This document shows positions 27,275-35,801 of a stretch of 64,000 nucleotides of DNA, in pieces. The position numbers were made by a program, and so were the translations under genes. Below the pieces are notes generated by a model that was not told the origin of the DNA, did not search any database, and saw only the letters and a program-made list of their open reading frames with translations. The DNA lies in NCBI RefSeq assembly GCF_002407065.1, contig NZ_CP023564.1:2976001-3040000 (forward strand), in the 5' to 3' direction. Position 1 is the stretch's first letter. Every line of letters begins with the position of its first letter. Source of the stretch: Brachybacterium ginsengisoli. Its GTDB lineage: Bacteria > Actinomycetota > Actinomycetes > Actinomycetales > Dermabacteraceae.

Positions 27275-28450
27275 ATGGACCTCACTCTGTGGCTGGGCAT
27301 CGTCTCGGTGGTCACCACCGTCGTCACCATCGTGCTGCTGGTCGTCGTGCTGCGACACCTGCGCCGCCACCGCCGGGAGCTGGCCTCGCTCGCGGCCGCC
27401 ACCGAGCGGCTCGACCACGGCACCGACTCGTCGGAACCGGCGAATCCCGATCAGGAGCCCCAGGCATCCTCGGACCGCCTGCGCCGGGTCGCCGTGGTGC
27501 TGAACCCGTCGAAGTTCAAAGGCACCGAGTCCTTCCGCCAGTCCATCACCGAGGTGGTGGAGCGGATGGAGGGCGCCGAGACCGTCTTCTACGAGACCAC
27601 GATCGACGACCCCGGCAAGGGGCAGACCGAGCGAGCCGTCGCCGAGGGCGCGGACCTCGTGATGGCCGCCGGCGGCGACGGGACCGTGCGCCTGGTCGCC
27701 TCGGTCCTCGCCGGCACCGAGGTCCGGATGGGGATCATCCCCGCCGGGACCGGGAACCTGCTGGCCCGCAACGTCGAGGTGCCGCTCGAGGACCCGTCGG
27801 CCGCGATGATCGCGGCACTGACGGGTCGGGACCGCCAGGTGGATGTGGGCTGGTTGCGCGTCGGCTCCTCCGACGCCGGGGCTCGCGCCGCCGAACGGCA
27901 GATCTTCCTGGTGATCGCCGGGTTCGGGGCCGACGCCGAGATGATCGGCTACACCGATCCCGAGATGAAGAAGCGCATCGGCTGGATCGCGTACGTCTTC
28001 GGCGGGATCCGCACCGTGCTGGGCCGCTCGGTCGACGTCGTCGTGCAGCTGCCGGACGAGAGCCGTCACGCCCACAAGGCCCGCACCGTGCTGCTGGGCA
28101 ACGTGGGCAAGCTCCCCGGCGGCTTCGTGCTGATGCCGGATGCGACGATCGACAACGGGCAGCTCGAGGTGGTCGTCGCGGGCTGGCGCGGCGCGGCCGG
28201 GTTCAGCCAGGTCGCCGCGCAGGTCGTGAACCCGAAGCTGGTCCCGAAGGTGGGCCCGAAGCTCTCGACCGTGGAGCGCTACCTCACCACCGGCATCCGC
28301 GTCACCACCGCCAAGCCGCAGCCGGTGCAGCTCGACGGCGACACCGACGTGGAGGCCACGCACCTCATCGCCACGGTGGACCCGGGCGTGCTGCGCCTGC
28401 GCGTGCCCGCCGAGGGCGAATCGACGGAGGGTCGCGCCGTCAGCCGATGA
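27275..28450 (+). CDS. Diacylglycerol kinase-type lipid kinase
   Basis: 391 residues. One N-terminal transmembrane helix (about 5-25) and a linker precede the catalytic domain with [10 protein letters not shown], the nucleotide motif GGDGT near residue 132, and [11 protein letters not shown]. This is the DgkB/YegS fold. The C-terminal beta domain contains the PVQLDGD block. It phosphorylates diacylglycerol or a related lipid at the membrane. The last 11 bp overlap the convergent YdeI-like gene. Confidence 0.88.
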   Translation: MDLTLWLGIVSVVTTVVTIVLLVVVLRHLRRHRRELASLAAATERLDHGTDSSEPANPDQEPQASSDRLRRVAVVLNPSKFKGTESFRQSITEVVERMEGAETVFYETTIDDPGKGQTERAVAEGADLVMAAGGDGTVRLVASVLAGTEVRMGIIPAGTGNLLARNVEVPLEDPSAAMIAALTGRDRQVDVGWLRVGSSDAGARAAERQIFLVIAGFGADAEMIGYTDPEMKKRIGWIAYVFGGIRTVLGRSVDVVVQLPDESRHAHKARTVLLGNVGKLPGGFVLMPDATIDNGQLEVVVAGWRGAAGFSQVAAQVVNPKLVPKVGPKLSTVERYLTTGIRVTTAKPQPVQLDGDTDVEATHLIATVDPGVLRLRVPAEGESTEGRAVSR

Positions 28451-28976
28451 GCTTCCCGCTGCGGGCGAGCTCCGGGTCGGTGCAGGAGGAGAGGTCGAAG
28501 CAGCACGGGCGGCGCTTGCCGTGGCGCATCTTGTCGATCGAGACCTCGATGCGGCGGGCACGGGTGTCGGGGTTCCGGGTCGCCCCCACCCAGCGCACCC
28601 ACTCCCAGCGCGCCATCGGGGTGAGGGACGGCCAGGTCTCCGAGAGGTCGTCGGCGCCCTCGAGCGCGTCGGCGAGGTCCGCGGGGACCTCCGGCTCGGG
28701 CCAGGCCTTCGTGGGTGTGAGGGTGAACTCGACCTCCGCGCCCTCGACCAGGTCGAGCGCCGCGCACAGCTCCTCGTCGATCCGCAGCCAGTGCCCCTTG
28801 CGACCGTCGGGCTCGACGACCATGGTCAGCTCGTGACCGTTCAGCACGGCCTCGACGGCGACCTGCCCGCGGGAGGGCAGCTCGGCGCTGGCCTCTTCGG
28901 GCAGGACCACGATCAGCCGCTCCTCGATCCTGCTGACGGTGGAGCGGCCGTGGACGGGGGTGCCTGTCGATCTCAT
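28440..28976 (-). CDS. DUF1905/YdeI-like protein
   Basis: 178 residues. The N-terminal DUF1905 beta-barrel (RLIVVLPEEASAELPSRGQV, KGHWLRIDEELCAAL) is followed by a YdeI/OmdA-type helical block (PADLADALEGA, ARWEWVRWVGATRNPDTRARRI) ending in a cysteine-containing tail. OmdA proteins have been described as bacteriocin-protection proteins, but the mechanism is unknown. The start overlaps the pheA stop by 4 bp, so it is the downstream gene of a pheA operon. Confidence 0.78.
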   Translation of the reverse strand: MRSTGTPVHGRSTVSRIEERLIVVLPEEASAELPSRGQVAVEAVLNGHELTMVVEPDGRKGHWLRIDEELCAALDLVEGAEVEFTLTPTKAWPEPEVPADLADALEGADDLSETWPSLTPMARWEWVRWVGATRNPDTRARRIEVSIDKMRHGKRRPCCFDLSSCTDPELARSGKLIG

Positions 28977-29947
28977 CGCGCGGTGGTCGGGTCGCCGGGC
29001 GTGACCATGGCCTCGAGGCGGTCGAACCAGTCGTGGGCCTCGTCGTACGCGTCGTCGGCGAAGTCCTCGCGGACCTCGGCGCGCTGGCCGTCGACCCGCG
29101 GATACGAGCCGAGGTAGTGCACCACCGGGCAGAGCCGGTGGAGCGAGCGCAGCGCTGCCGCGACGCGGCGGTCCTCGATGTGCCCCTCGAGGTCGAGGGA
29201 GAAGGAGTACCGGCCCAGGAAGTCGCCGACGGGGCGGGACTCGATGCGGGAGAGGTTCACGCCGTTCGAGGCGAGGATCTCGAGCGCCTCGAGCAGCGCG
29301 CCGGAGCGGTTGTGGGGCAGCTGGATGACCACGGTGGTCTTGTCCGCGCCGGTGCGGGCCGGGATGCGGCCCTCGCGGGTGACGAGCACGAAGCGGGTGA
29401 TCGCGCCGTCGTAGTCCTCGATCCCCTCGGCGAGGACGGTGAGGCCGAAGTGCTCGGCGGCGAGCGGGGAGCAGACCGCGGCCCGGCCGAGCACCTCCGC
29501 CGGATCCGCCTCCGCGAGGTCGCGGGCGGCGGCCGCGGTCGACGAGGCGGCGGCGACGTGCGCGCCGGGCACGTTCTGGCGCAGCCAGCCCTGGACCTGC
29601 GCCTGGGCATGGGGGTGGGAGGAGACCGTGGTCAGCTCCTCCAGCGGCGTCGCCTCCCGTGCGGCGAGCACGAAGGTGATCTGCACGGTCTGCTCGGCGA
29701 CGATCGTGATGGAGTCCGTCGCGGCGAGGACGTCGAGGGTGCCGGAGACACCGCCCTCGACGGAGTTCTCGATCGGTGCCATGAGGGCGTCGATGTCCCC
29801 GGCGAGCAGATCGGTGGCGGCGGTGGCGACGGAGGAGAAGGGCACCATCTCCCGCACAGGGGTGGACTCCTCGGGCAGCGCCTCGAGGGCCTGCAGAAGT
29901 GCCTGGTGGGTGAAGGTCGTCTCGGGACCGAGGAATCCATACCGCAT
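28973..29947 (-). CDS. pheA: Prephenate dehydratase
   Basis: 324 residues. The periplasmic-binding-like catalytic lobes include GPETTFTHQAL, APIENSVEGGV, and the catalytic ITRFVLV (TRF motif). A C-terminal ACT domain contains GALLEALEILASNGVNLSRIESRP, the phenylalanine allosteric site. It converts prephenate to phenylpyruvate in phenylalanine synthesis. No chorismate mutase domain is fused. ATG 29947 has a TACCCT box 6 nt upstream and no ribosome site. Confidence 0.95.
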   Translation of the reverse strand: MRYGFLGPETTFTHQALLQALEALPEESTPVREMVPFSSVATAATDLLAGDIDALMAPIENSVEGGVSGTLDVLAATDSITIVAEQTVQITFVLAAREATPLEELTTVSSHPHAQAQVQGWLRQNVPGAHVAAASSTAAAARDLAEADPAEVLGRAAVCSPLAAEHFGLTVLAEGIEDYDGAITRFVLVTREGRIPARTGADKTTVVIQLPHNRSGALLEALEILASNGVNLSRIESRPVGDFLGRYSFSLDLEGHIEDRRVAAALRSLHRLCPVVHYLGSYPRVDGQRAEVREDFADDAYDEAHDWFDRLEAMVTPGDPTTAR

Positions 29948-29953
29948 GGTGGA

Positions 29954-29959
29954 AGGGTA
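29954..29959 (-). promoter_or_regulatory. -10 element TACCCT for pheA (leaderless)
   Basis: The complement reads TACCCT and ends 6 nt before the pheA ATG at 29947. Confidence 0.55.
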
Positions 29960-29969
29960 CTCGGGGAGC

Positions 29970-30515
29970 TCAGGCGAGGGGACGGGGTCCATCGCCGATC
30001 CAGTATCGTCGCTTGCCCTCGCGGATGTCCTCGAGAGTCCCGCCTGCCCGCTCTATGGTGCGGCGGGAGCCGGTGTTGTCCTCGTCGCAGGTGATCAGCA
30101 CGGGATCGATGCCGGCGGTGCGCGCCAGCTCGAGGCCGAGCTCCAGAGCGGCGGTGGCCACGCCCTGCCTGCGGGCCGAGGGGCGCACCGAGTAGCCGAT
30201 GTGCCCGCCCTGCTCGAGCAGGAAGGGAGTGAGGCGGTGGCGGACGGCGAGGAAGCCGAGCATCTCATCGTTCTCGGCGTCGAGGATCCAGCGGCTCGTG
30301 CAGTGCACCCAGCCGTCGAGCAGCTCGGTGGCCGGGTCCTCCTCGGCGAGGCGGGTGGTGATGAAGTCGATGACGTCGCCGTCGGCGGTCGGGGGCCGCT
30401 GTGGGTCGCGGATGCCGGATCCGTCCAGGGCAGTTCCGGCGAAGTCCGCGATGGCGTCGAGATACGCAGAGCGGAGGCCGACGGACGGCGGGACGAGGCG
30501 GACGGTGCGCGGCAT
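29970..30515 (-). CDS. GNAT-family N-acetyltransferase
   Basis: 181 residues with the GNAT acetyl-CoA loop (GYSVRPSARRQGVATAAL), the strand ITCDEDNTGSRRTIERAGG, and ILDAENDEMLGFLAVRH. Substrate unknown. It starts at ATG 30515, 26 bp after the stop of the upstream HNH gene on the same strand. Confidence 0.85.
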   Translation of the reverse strand: MPRTVRLVPPSVGLRSAYLDAIADFAGTALDGSGIRDPQRPPTADGDVIDFITTRLAEEDPATELLDGWVHCTSRWILDAENDEMLGFLAVRHRLTPFLLEQGGHIGYSVRPSARRQGVATAALELGLELARTAGIDPVLITCDEDNTGSRRTIERAGGTLEDIREGKRRYWIGDGPRPLA

Positions 30516-30541
30516 CGGGCCATGATCCCACGGGGACGAGC

Positions 30542-32059
30542 TCAGAACGGCGGGTCGATGTCCCAGCGTGCCCGATGATCGAACTCCTCGGGGTCCTCGA
30601 TCTCGAGGTCGACGGGGCCCCACTCCTGCATGATCCGGGCCGCCTCGCCGCAGCGCTCCATCTCCTCCATCATGCTCAGCCATCGGTAGTGCTCCCAGGA
30701 CTCGGTCATGGCGGCGGCGATGCGGGGCGTGGCGAGATCAAGGCGTGGTGGCACGGTGGTGCGGACGAGGGGTGGGGAGCCGACGGTCCAGGTGGTGGAG
30801 CCGTCGGGTTCTCGGACCGGGTCGATGCGCCTCGCGGTCTTGAAGTCGTGATGACCCCAGTGCAGCCGGTGGAGGTTGTCGAGGCTGGTGGGTCCGCCAC
30901 GTTCGGGGTGTTCGTGGTCGAACTCCTCGATGTGGTCGTTCTCCGCGCCATCGGTGGTGCCCTTCGTGCAGCCGGGGACGGCGCAGCGAGGAGTGGTCAG
31001 GCGCAGGTGCTCGACCATCTCGGGGCTGGGGCGATAGCGCTGGGCGGGGAGCTCGAGGAACCTGCCGGTGAGCGGGTCGGTGAACACCCGGTGCCAGACG
31101 GGCTCGGTCTCGGCGAGCGCACGGGACATCGCCGCGGGCAGCGGGGTGATGCCGTCGTACGTGGCGGGGGTGTCGTCCAGGCCCATGAGGGTGAGCACGG
31201 GGATCACGACGTTGACGCGGTGGCGGGGAGCGGGCACCTCGACCCCGGCGGTGTCGAGCAGGGTGCGGTGGATGATCGCGTAGCGCAGGGCGGCCTGCGA
31301 CATGGTCGTGCCGTCGCGGGCGACGTCTCCGTCGAGGTCGAAGGGGATCGGCGCGCCCTGTTCGAGGGCGTGGCGCTGCTGGGTCTGGACAGCTCTCGAG
31401 GCGGCATCGAGCCGGCGGGCGAGGGAGAGGATCTCGGGGATCGGGCCGGTGATGCGGAGGGAGGCGACACCGTCGTCACGGCCGCTGGACTCCACGGTGA
31501 CGTCCCGGGAGTGCTCCGGGCACTGGCGCGGCTCCTGACGCTCGCACCAGGCGATCACCTGGCGGAGCTCGTCGCGGAAGCGGTCCGCCGGGATGGAGGC
31601 GAGGTCCCATGCGGCGATGCGCCGATCGACCTCCTCGCGCTGGAAGGGCGTCAGATCGCCGACGGCCCTCAGCATCCGCCGGTGCCAGTCCTTCGGCATG
31701 TCCCCGGCGGAGAGCCGTTCGAAGGTGCGGGGCATCTCGGTGAACGCCCTGTGCGCCTCGCGGATCCGGGAGGCGGCGGCAGCGGTGGTGGTGCGCAGGG
31801 CGATCGCGATGGCGAGACTGCGCTCCTCGCGATCGTCGGCGAGATCCGGATCCTCGTGATCGATCCAGAACGGGGCGAGGTCGAGCAGGTGCCGGGCATG
31901 GCGCCGCGACTCCTCGCGCTCGCGCTCCATCATCCGGGTGATCGCGGCGGCGTCGGCGCTGCCGGCCTCGAGGTCTCCGCGCGAGAGCAGGGACTCCGCC
32001 GTGAGCGGCGAGCGCGCGCGGACACGGGAGGACGGGCGGGGTGCTGCCACGGTCATCAT
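30542..32059 (-). CDS. DUF222/HNH endonuclease-domain protein (13E12-like)
   Basis: About 505 residues. An N-terminal helical DUF222 region is followed by an HNH zinc finger near the C-terminus (CAVPGCTKGT, a DHIEEF motif, N-x-L-HRLHWGHH). The family is abundant and multicopy in actinobacteria, mycobacterial 13E12 repeats included. Its role is unsettled: mobile-like or defence-like nuclease. The start ATG 32059 or the adjacent 32056 lies 5-8 nt after AGGAGG. Its upstream region is notably AT-rich with a good promoter. Confidence 0.85.
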   Translation of the reverse strand: MMTVAAPRPSSRVRARSPLTAESLLSRGDLEAGSADAAAITRMMEREREESRRHARHLLDLAPFWIDHEDPDLADDREERSLAIAIALRTTTAAAASRIREAHRAFTEMPRTFERLSAGDMPKDWHRRMLRAVGDLTPFQREEVDRRIAAWDLASIPADRFRDELRQVIAWCERQEPRQCPEHSRDVTVESSGRDDGVASLRITGPIPEILSLARRLDAASRAVQTQQRHALEQGAPIPFDLDGDVARDGTTMSQAALRYAIIHRTLLDTAGVEVPAPRHRVNVVIPVLTLMGLDDTPATYDGITPLPAAMSRALAETEPVWHRVFTDPLTGRFLELPAQRYRPSPEMVEHLRLTTPRCAVPGCTKGTTDGAENDHIEEFDHEHPERGGPTSLDNLHRLHWGHHDFKTARRIDPVREPDGSTTWTVGSPPLVRTTVPPRLDLATPRIAAAMTESWEHYRWLSMMEEMERCGEAARIMQEWGPVDLEIEDPEEFDHRARWDIDPPF

Positions 32060-32136
32060 CTCCACCTCCTCGCGGGGGAATCCAGGCATGAAATGCCTGC
32101 AGAAGAACCTCACGGATCATCGTTCTTCAGGTCTCC

Positions 32137-32164
32137 ATTTTATCCCGAGGAACCATTGAAACAA
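32137..32164 (-). promoter_or_regulatory. Promoter of the DUF222/HNH gene
   Basis: On the minus strand, -35 TTGTTT (32164-32159) and -10 TAAAAT (32142-32137) are separated by 16 bp in an AT-rich stretch. This is one of the few promoters in the window with a recognisable -35. It leaves a leader of about 70 nt. Confidence 0.6.
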
Positions 32165-32190
32165 GACATCACCGCAGATGGGGACGGATT

Positions 32191-32257
32191 TGTGGATAAC
32201 TCGCAATGGGGAGGAAAGAACACCCGACTCCACCGATCGACGCACAATTCATCCACA
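32191..32257. promoter_or_regulatory. DnaA-box-like pair upstream of the HNH gene
   Basis: TGTGGATAA at 32191-32199 is the exact complement of the consensus DnaA box TTATCCACA. TCATCCACA at 32249-32257 differs from it by one base and lies in the opposite orientation, about 50 bp away. This is not an origin: no dnaA, dnaN or further box cluster is present. Confidence 0.4.
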
Positions 32258-32297
32258 TTTCCGGGGCGGCCTTGACGCCCCGCCCGAAGACGCCGCG

Positions 32298-32801
32298 TCA
32301 GCCCCGCAGCTCGAGGACCCAGCGCTCCACGGTCCGCGCCCCGTCGGCCGGATGGCGCTCGATCGCGCCCGTCGGCTCCGCGCCGAGACCCCGGGCGAGC
32401 GCGCGCGAGGGGTGGTTCGCCGGCGCGATCCGCAGCACCAGGCGGGCGATCCGCGCCTCCGCCCGGGCGCGCTCGACGATCTCGGCGGACAGGGCATGCC
32501 CCCATCCCTGACCGCGATGGCGGGCCAGGACCCAGTAGGTCAGCGCCGCCTCGCCGCGCTCGAGGCCCGGATCCAGGAGGTTCAGCCCGCCGCCGCCCAC
32601 GAGGACGCCCGAGGTGCCGTCCGTCATCGCCGCGTACTCGCGGATCGGCCCATCGGCCCGCCACCGGGCGGCGCGCTCGAGGAAGTCCTCCAAGCTCTGC
32701 GCGGTCCAGCGCTCCCCCACGATCTCCCCGGCCAGGGCGGCGTCCTGCTCCGCGAGGATCGCCGCGGCGTGCTCGGGGCCGATCCGCTCGAGCCGGATCA
32801 C
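32298..32801 (-). CDS. GNAT-family N-acetyltransferase
   Basis: 167 residues with the RimJ/GNAT pattern: GGGGLNLLDPG, the acetyl-CoA loop WVLARHRGQGWGHALSAEI, and LRIAPANHPSRALARGLGAE. GTG 32801 overlaps the stop of the preceding GNAT gene (GTGA). It is the third gene of a GntR-GNAT-GNAT operon. Substrate unknown. Confidence 0.82.
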   Translation of the reverse strand: MIRLERIGPEHAAAILAEQDAALAGEIVGERWTAQSLEDFLERAARWRADGPIREYAAMTDGTSGVLVGGGGLNLLDPGLERGEAALTYWVLARHRGQGWGHALSAEIVERARAEARIARLVLRIAPANHPSRALARGLGAEPTGAIERHPADGARTVERWVLELRG

Positions 32802-33310
32802 CCGCGCAGGCGCTTCCCCAGGACGGCCTTCTGCTCCGACAGGGCGCCGATCACCTGCCATCCGCGGGCGAGGTAGAGGCGATGCCCGGCGGAGGCCGGG
32901 TCCGCATCGGTCTGCAGGAGAGCCCGCTCGTGGTCCAGCCCGTCCAGGAGCGCGTCGTGGAGCGCCCCGCCGATGCCGCTCCCCCGGTGCTCCGGACGGA
33001 CCGCGAGCTCGACGAACTCGAAGTGCCCGCCGATCCAGCCGTCGCCCGCGTCCCCGAGGGCGGCGCGGACCGTGTCCGACCACCACTGCCCCCGCTCGCC
33101 CGTGCACCCCCAGGCGAAGCCGACGAGCCGCCCGTCGATCTCGGCGGTGACCAGGCGGAAGTCGGCGCGGCCTCGATGCTGCTCCCAGAAGCGATTGCGC
33201 CAGTCGTCCTCGTCCGCGACGGGCTCGAAGGCGGTGGGCCACAGCTCGAGGATCCGGTCGCGATACGGAGAGGCGGCCTCGGCGTCGTGCCGGAGCACCT
33301 CGAGGCTCAT
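32798..33310 (-). CDS. GNAT-family N-acetyltransferase
   Basis: 170 residues with VGFAWGCTGERGQWW, the cofactor-loop block ELAVRPEHRGSGIGGALHD, and LYLARGWQVIG near the C-terminus. The start overlaps the gntR stop by 4 bp, and its stop overlaps the next GNAT start. Overlap on both sides implies tight co-translation. Possible roles are antibiotic or amine acetylation; no substrate can be named. Confidence 0.85.
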   Translation of the reverse strand: MSLEVLRHDAEAASPYRDRILELWPTAFEPVADEDDWRNRFWEQHRGRADFRLVTAEIDGRLVGFAWGCTGERGQWWSDTVRAALGDAGDGWIGGHFEFVELAVRPEHRGSGIGGALHDALLDGLDHERALLQTDADPASAGHRLYLARGWQVIGALSEQKAVLGKRLRG

Positions 33311-33714
33311 TCCGCCGCTCCCCCGCTCTTCCCCGCCAGCACGGCGCGCACCGAGGCGAGGATCTCCACGTCGCGGGCGCCGCGGGCGCGGGCGGCGGCG
33401 ACCGGTCCGGCGAAGAGGGAGACCAGGCCCGCGTCCACCGGGCCGCCGGACTCGCGCTCGGCGGTCGCTGCCGCGCGCTGCGCCGCCCGCACGGCGCCCG
33501 GAGCGATGGTGGTCCCCGCCCCGCGGCGGGTGACGATGATCTGACCCTCCTCGAGGAGCTTGTAGGCGCGGGCGACGGTGCCGGCGGCGAGGCCGAGGTC
33601 GGCGGCGTGGGCACGGATCGCGGGCAGCCGGTCCCCCGGTGCCAGCTCGCCGGAGCGGACCTGCTCGACGATCTCGCGACGGACCTGCTCATAGGGCGGT
33701 TGTGGAGAGGACAT
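33307..33714 (-). CDS. GntR-family regulator (YtrA-like, short)
   Basis: 135 residues. The winged helix-turn-helix is at the N-terminus (PYEQVRREIVEQVRSGELAPG, LPAIRAHAADLGLAAGTVARAYKLLEEG). Only a short helical C-terminus follows, the YtrA subfamily. These regulate the operon they head, here two acetyltransferases. There is no ribosome site; a TATCGT hexamer 7 nt before ATG 33714 suggests a leaderless message. Confidence 0.88.
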   Translation of the reverse strand: MSSPQPPYEQVRREIVEQVRSGELAPGDRLPAIRAHAADLGLAAGTVARAYKLLEEGQIIVTRRGAGTTIAPGAVRAAQRAAATAERESGGPVDAGLVSLFAGPVAAARARGARDVEILASVRAVLAGKSGGAAE

Positions 33715-33721
33715 GACGACC

Positions 33722-33793
33722 ACGATAGAGCGTGTGAGAAGCGTGGAGGCCCTGCGCAGGCGCGGCTCGTCGCGCGGGTGCGACCCGTAGCAT
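33722..33793. promoter_or_regulatory. Divergent leaderless promoters (gntR and phosphatase-like membrane gene)
   Basis: The minus-strand TATCGT (33727-33722) ends 7 nt before ATG 33714. The plus-strand TAGCAT (33788-33793) ends 6 nt before GTG 33800. Neither start has a clear ribosome site beyond GAGGGG overlapping the second start. Confidence 0.5.
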
Positions 33794-33799
33794 CGAGGG

Positions 33800-35791
33800 G
33801 TGCTTCCCTCCGCCCCGCCTGCAGTCCCACACACCGGTCGCCGCCCGGCGGCGCTGCTCGTCTCCCTGCTGGGCGCCCTCGGCCTGCTCGCCGCGCTCGC
33901 GGTGGTGGCCGCACCGGGCGCGCGGGCCGACGGGCCGACGGAGCCGGTGCGCCTGGTGCTCGCGACCGCGGGCCTGCACTGGGAGGACATCAGCCCGGAG
34001 GGGACCCCGAACCTGCAGTGCCTCGCGGACCGCTCCGGCGCCGGCGCGATGAACACCACCTCGACCTCGGTGATCTCCACGAAGCGCCAGGGCATGGAGA
34101 CTCTGCGCACCGGATACCGGGGACTCGCGGCGGAGGCGCCGCGCACCGCCGGGGTCCCGAACCCTGCGACCGACCAGTGGGAGCAGCTGCCGGTGCCGAC
34201 GCTCGAGGCCGGGGATCCGTCGGAGGTCGCCGACGGTCTGACCTCGGACGCGATCGTGCTGGTCGACATCGGCTCGGTGCCCGGTCATCACGACGAGCGC
34301 CGTGCGAAGGCGCTCAGCCGACTCGACGCGACCGTGGGCGAGGTGCTCGACGCCGCCGGCGGCTGCGATGCGGCGAGGCTGCCCCGCACCCTGCTCGTCT
34401 CCGTCGCCGCGACCGACCCCGAGAATCCGGAGGACGTCGAGCAGCCCGGGTCGATGGCCTCGCGGACCGTCGGCCTCCAGGTCGCGACCGACTCCGCCTA
34501 CCCGGGCGAGGCGCTCACCAGCGGCGCCACCAAGCAGACGGGCGTCGTGGTGCTCACCGACGTGCTGCCCACCATCCTCACCTCCTACGGCGCGACGGCT
34601 GACGGGCTGATCCCCGGCCAGCCGTTCCGGGGCACCGACGCCTTCGATCCCGAGCAGCTGGCGCTGGACCGCTCCGAGGCGGCGCGGCTGGTGGACGGGG
34701 CGACGGTGCCGGCGCTCGGCTCCTGGTTCGTGCCCGGGGCGATCGGGATCGCGATCCTGCTGATCCCGCCGCTGGCGCGCCGGCCCCGGCTCGCGGCCGT
34801 GGGGCGGGCGCTGGCGACGATCGCACCGCTCGCGCTGCCGGTGGGCCTGTTCGCCTCGCTGGTGCCCTGGTGGCGTGCGGACTCCCCCGACCTGGCCCTG
34901 ACCGGGGTGATCTGGGCCGGTTCGGCGCTGCTGTCCGTGCTGGTGCTCGCCGGTCCGTGGCGACGTCACCGGGCGGGGCCCGTCGGGGTCTCCGCGGCGC
35001 TGGTCGCGGTGCTGCTGCTCGGCGAGTCCGCGACCGGCTCGCGGTTCCAGCTGTCCTCGCCGCTGGGCGCGCAGCCGATCTCCGGCGGCCGCTTCTACGG
35101 GCTGTCGAACCACCTGTTCGGGATGGTGCTGGCCGCCACGCTCATCGCGCTGCTGTGCCTGTTCACGGTGGTGCGCACCCGGAGGGCGAGGGTGCTGTGG
35201 ACGGTGGGCGGCGGAGCCGTGGTGGCCGTGGTGTGCGTGTCCCCGTCGATGGGGGCCGACTTCGGCTCGATGCTCACGACCCTGCCGATCTTCGGCCTGC
35301 TGGCCGTGCTGGTCTCCGGGATCCGGCTGCGGCCGTGGCATGTGCTCGCGCTCGGCGCGGGCGGGGCGGCAGCGGTGCTCGGCGTCTCGTTCCTGGACTG
35401 GCTGCGGCCGCCGGAGGACCGCACGCACCTGGGCCGCTTCATCGACGAGCTGCTCGGCGGGGAGCTGGTCTCCGTGGTGGTGCGCAAGCTGGCGCAGAAC
35501 ATCGGGATGACGTTCGGCTACCCCGTGCTGACCGTGATCATTCTGCTGGCCCTCGCGGCCTCGGTGGCGCTGCTGATGCCGGGCCGGCTGCGCTGGCGGC
35601 GGCTGGAGGCGCTGGATGCCGAGCATCCGGTCGCATACCGCGTGCGGGTGGCGCTCGTGGCCGGCACCTGGGCCGGCTACGCGGTCAACGACACGGGTCC
35701 GGTGCTGGTGGCGGCGATGGTGGGCGTCTCGCTCGCCTACCTGCCGGCGGTGCTGCCGGCGCCGACGGACCTCGCCCGCTCGCGGGGCTGA
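33800..35791 (+). CDS. Secreted phosphatase-like domain fused to polytopic membrane domain
   Basis: 663 residues. A signal-like N-terminal helix (about 17-40) precedes an extracytoplasmic domain (about 45-310). That domain has features of the alkaline-phosphatase superfamily: VRLVLATAGLHWEDISPEGTP at the start, an IVLVDIGSVPG strand, and the family-like ending TDVLPTILTSYGA. The C-terminal half has about ten helices and three striking conserved-looking motifs: GGRFYGLSNHLFG, SMGADFGSML and GYAVNDTGPV. I do not know a tested function. The GT2 gene converges on it. An envelope glycan or lipid role is possible. Confidence 0.65.
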   Translation: MLPSAPPAVPHTGRRPAALLVSLLGALGLLAALAVVAAPGARADGPTEPVRLVLATAGLHWEDISPEGTPNLQCLADRSGAGAMNTTSTSVISTKRQGMETLRTGYRGLAAEAPRTAGVPNPATDQWEQLPVPTLEAGDPSEVADGLTSDAIVLVDIGSVPGHHDERRAKALSRLDATVGEVLDAAGGCDAARLPRTLLVSVAATDPENPEDVEQPGSMASRTVGLQVATDSAYPGEALTSGATKQTGVVVLTDVLPTILTSYGATADGLIPGQPFRGTDAFDPEQLALDRSEAARLVDGATVPALGSWFVPGAIGIAILLIPPLARRPRLAAVGRALATIAPLALPVGLFASLVPWWRADSPDLALTGVIWAGSALLSVLVLAGPWRRHRAGPVGVSAALVAVLLLGESATGSRFQLSSPLGAQPISGGRFYGLSNHLFGMVLAATLIALLCLFTVVRTRRARVLWTVGGGAVVAVVCVSPSMGADFGSMLTTLPIFGLLAVLVSGIRLRPWHVLALGAGGAAAVLGVSFLDWLRPPEDRTHLGRFIDELLGGELVSVVVRKLAQNIGMTFGYPVLTVIILLALAASVALLMPGRLRWRRLEALDAEHPVAYRVRVALVAGTWAGYAVNDTGPVLVAAMVGVSLAYLPAVLPAPTDLARSRG

Positions 35792-35801
35792 CGGAGCCGG
35801 C

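Noticed and set aside
30542-32113. Intact mobile element around the HNH gene
   Set aside because: No terminal repeats, target duplications, reverse transcriptase or transposase were seen next to it.
32191-32257. Replication origin
   Set aside because: Two DnaA-like boxes are not enough; no dnaA, dnaN, box cluster or AT-rich unwinding element is present.
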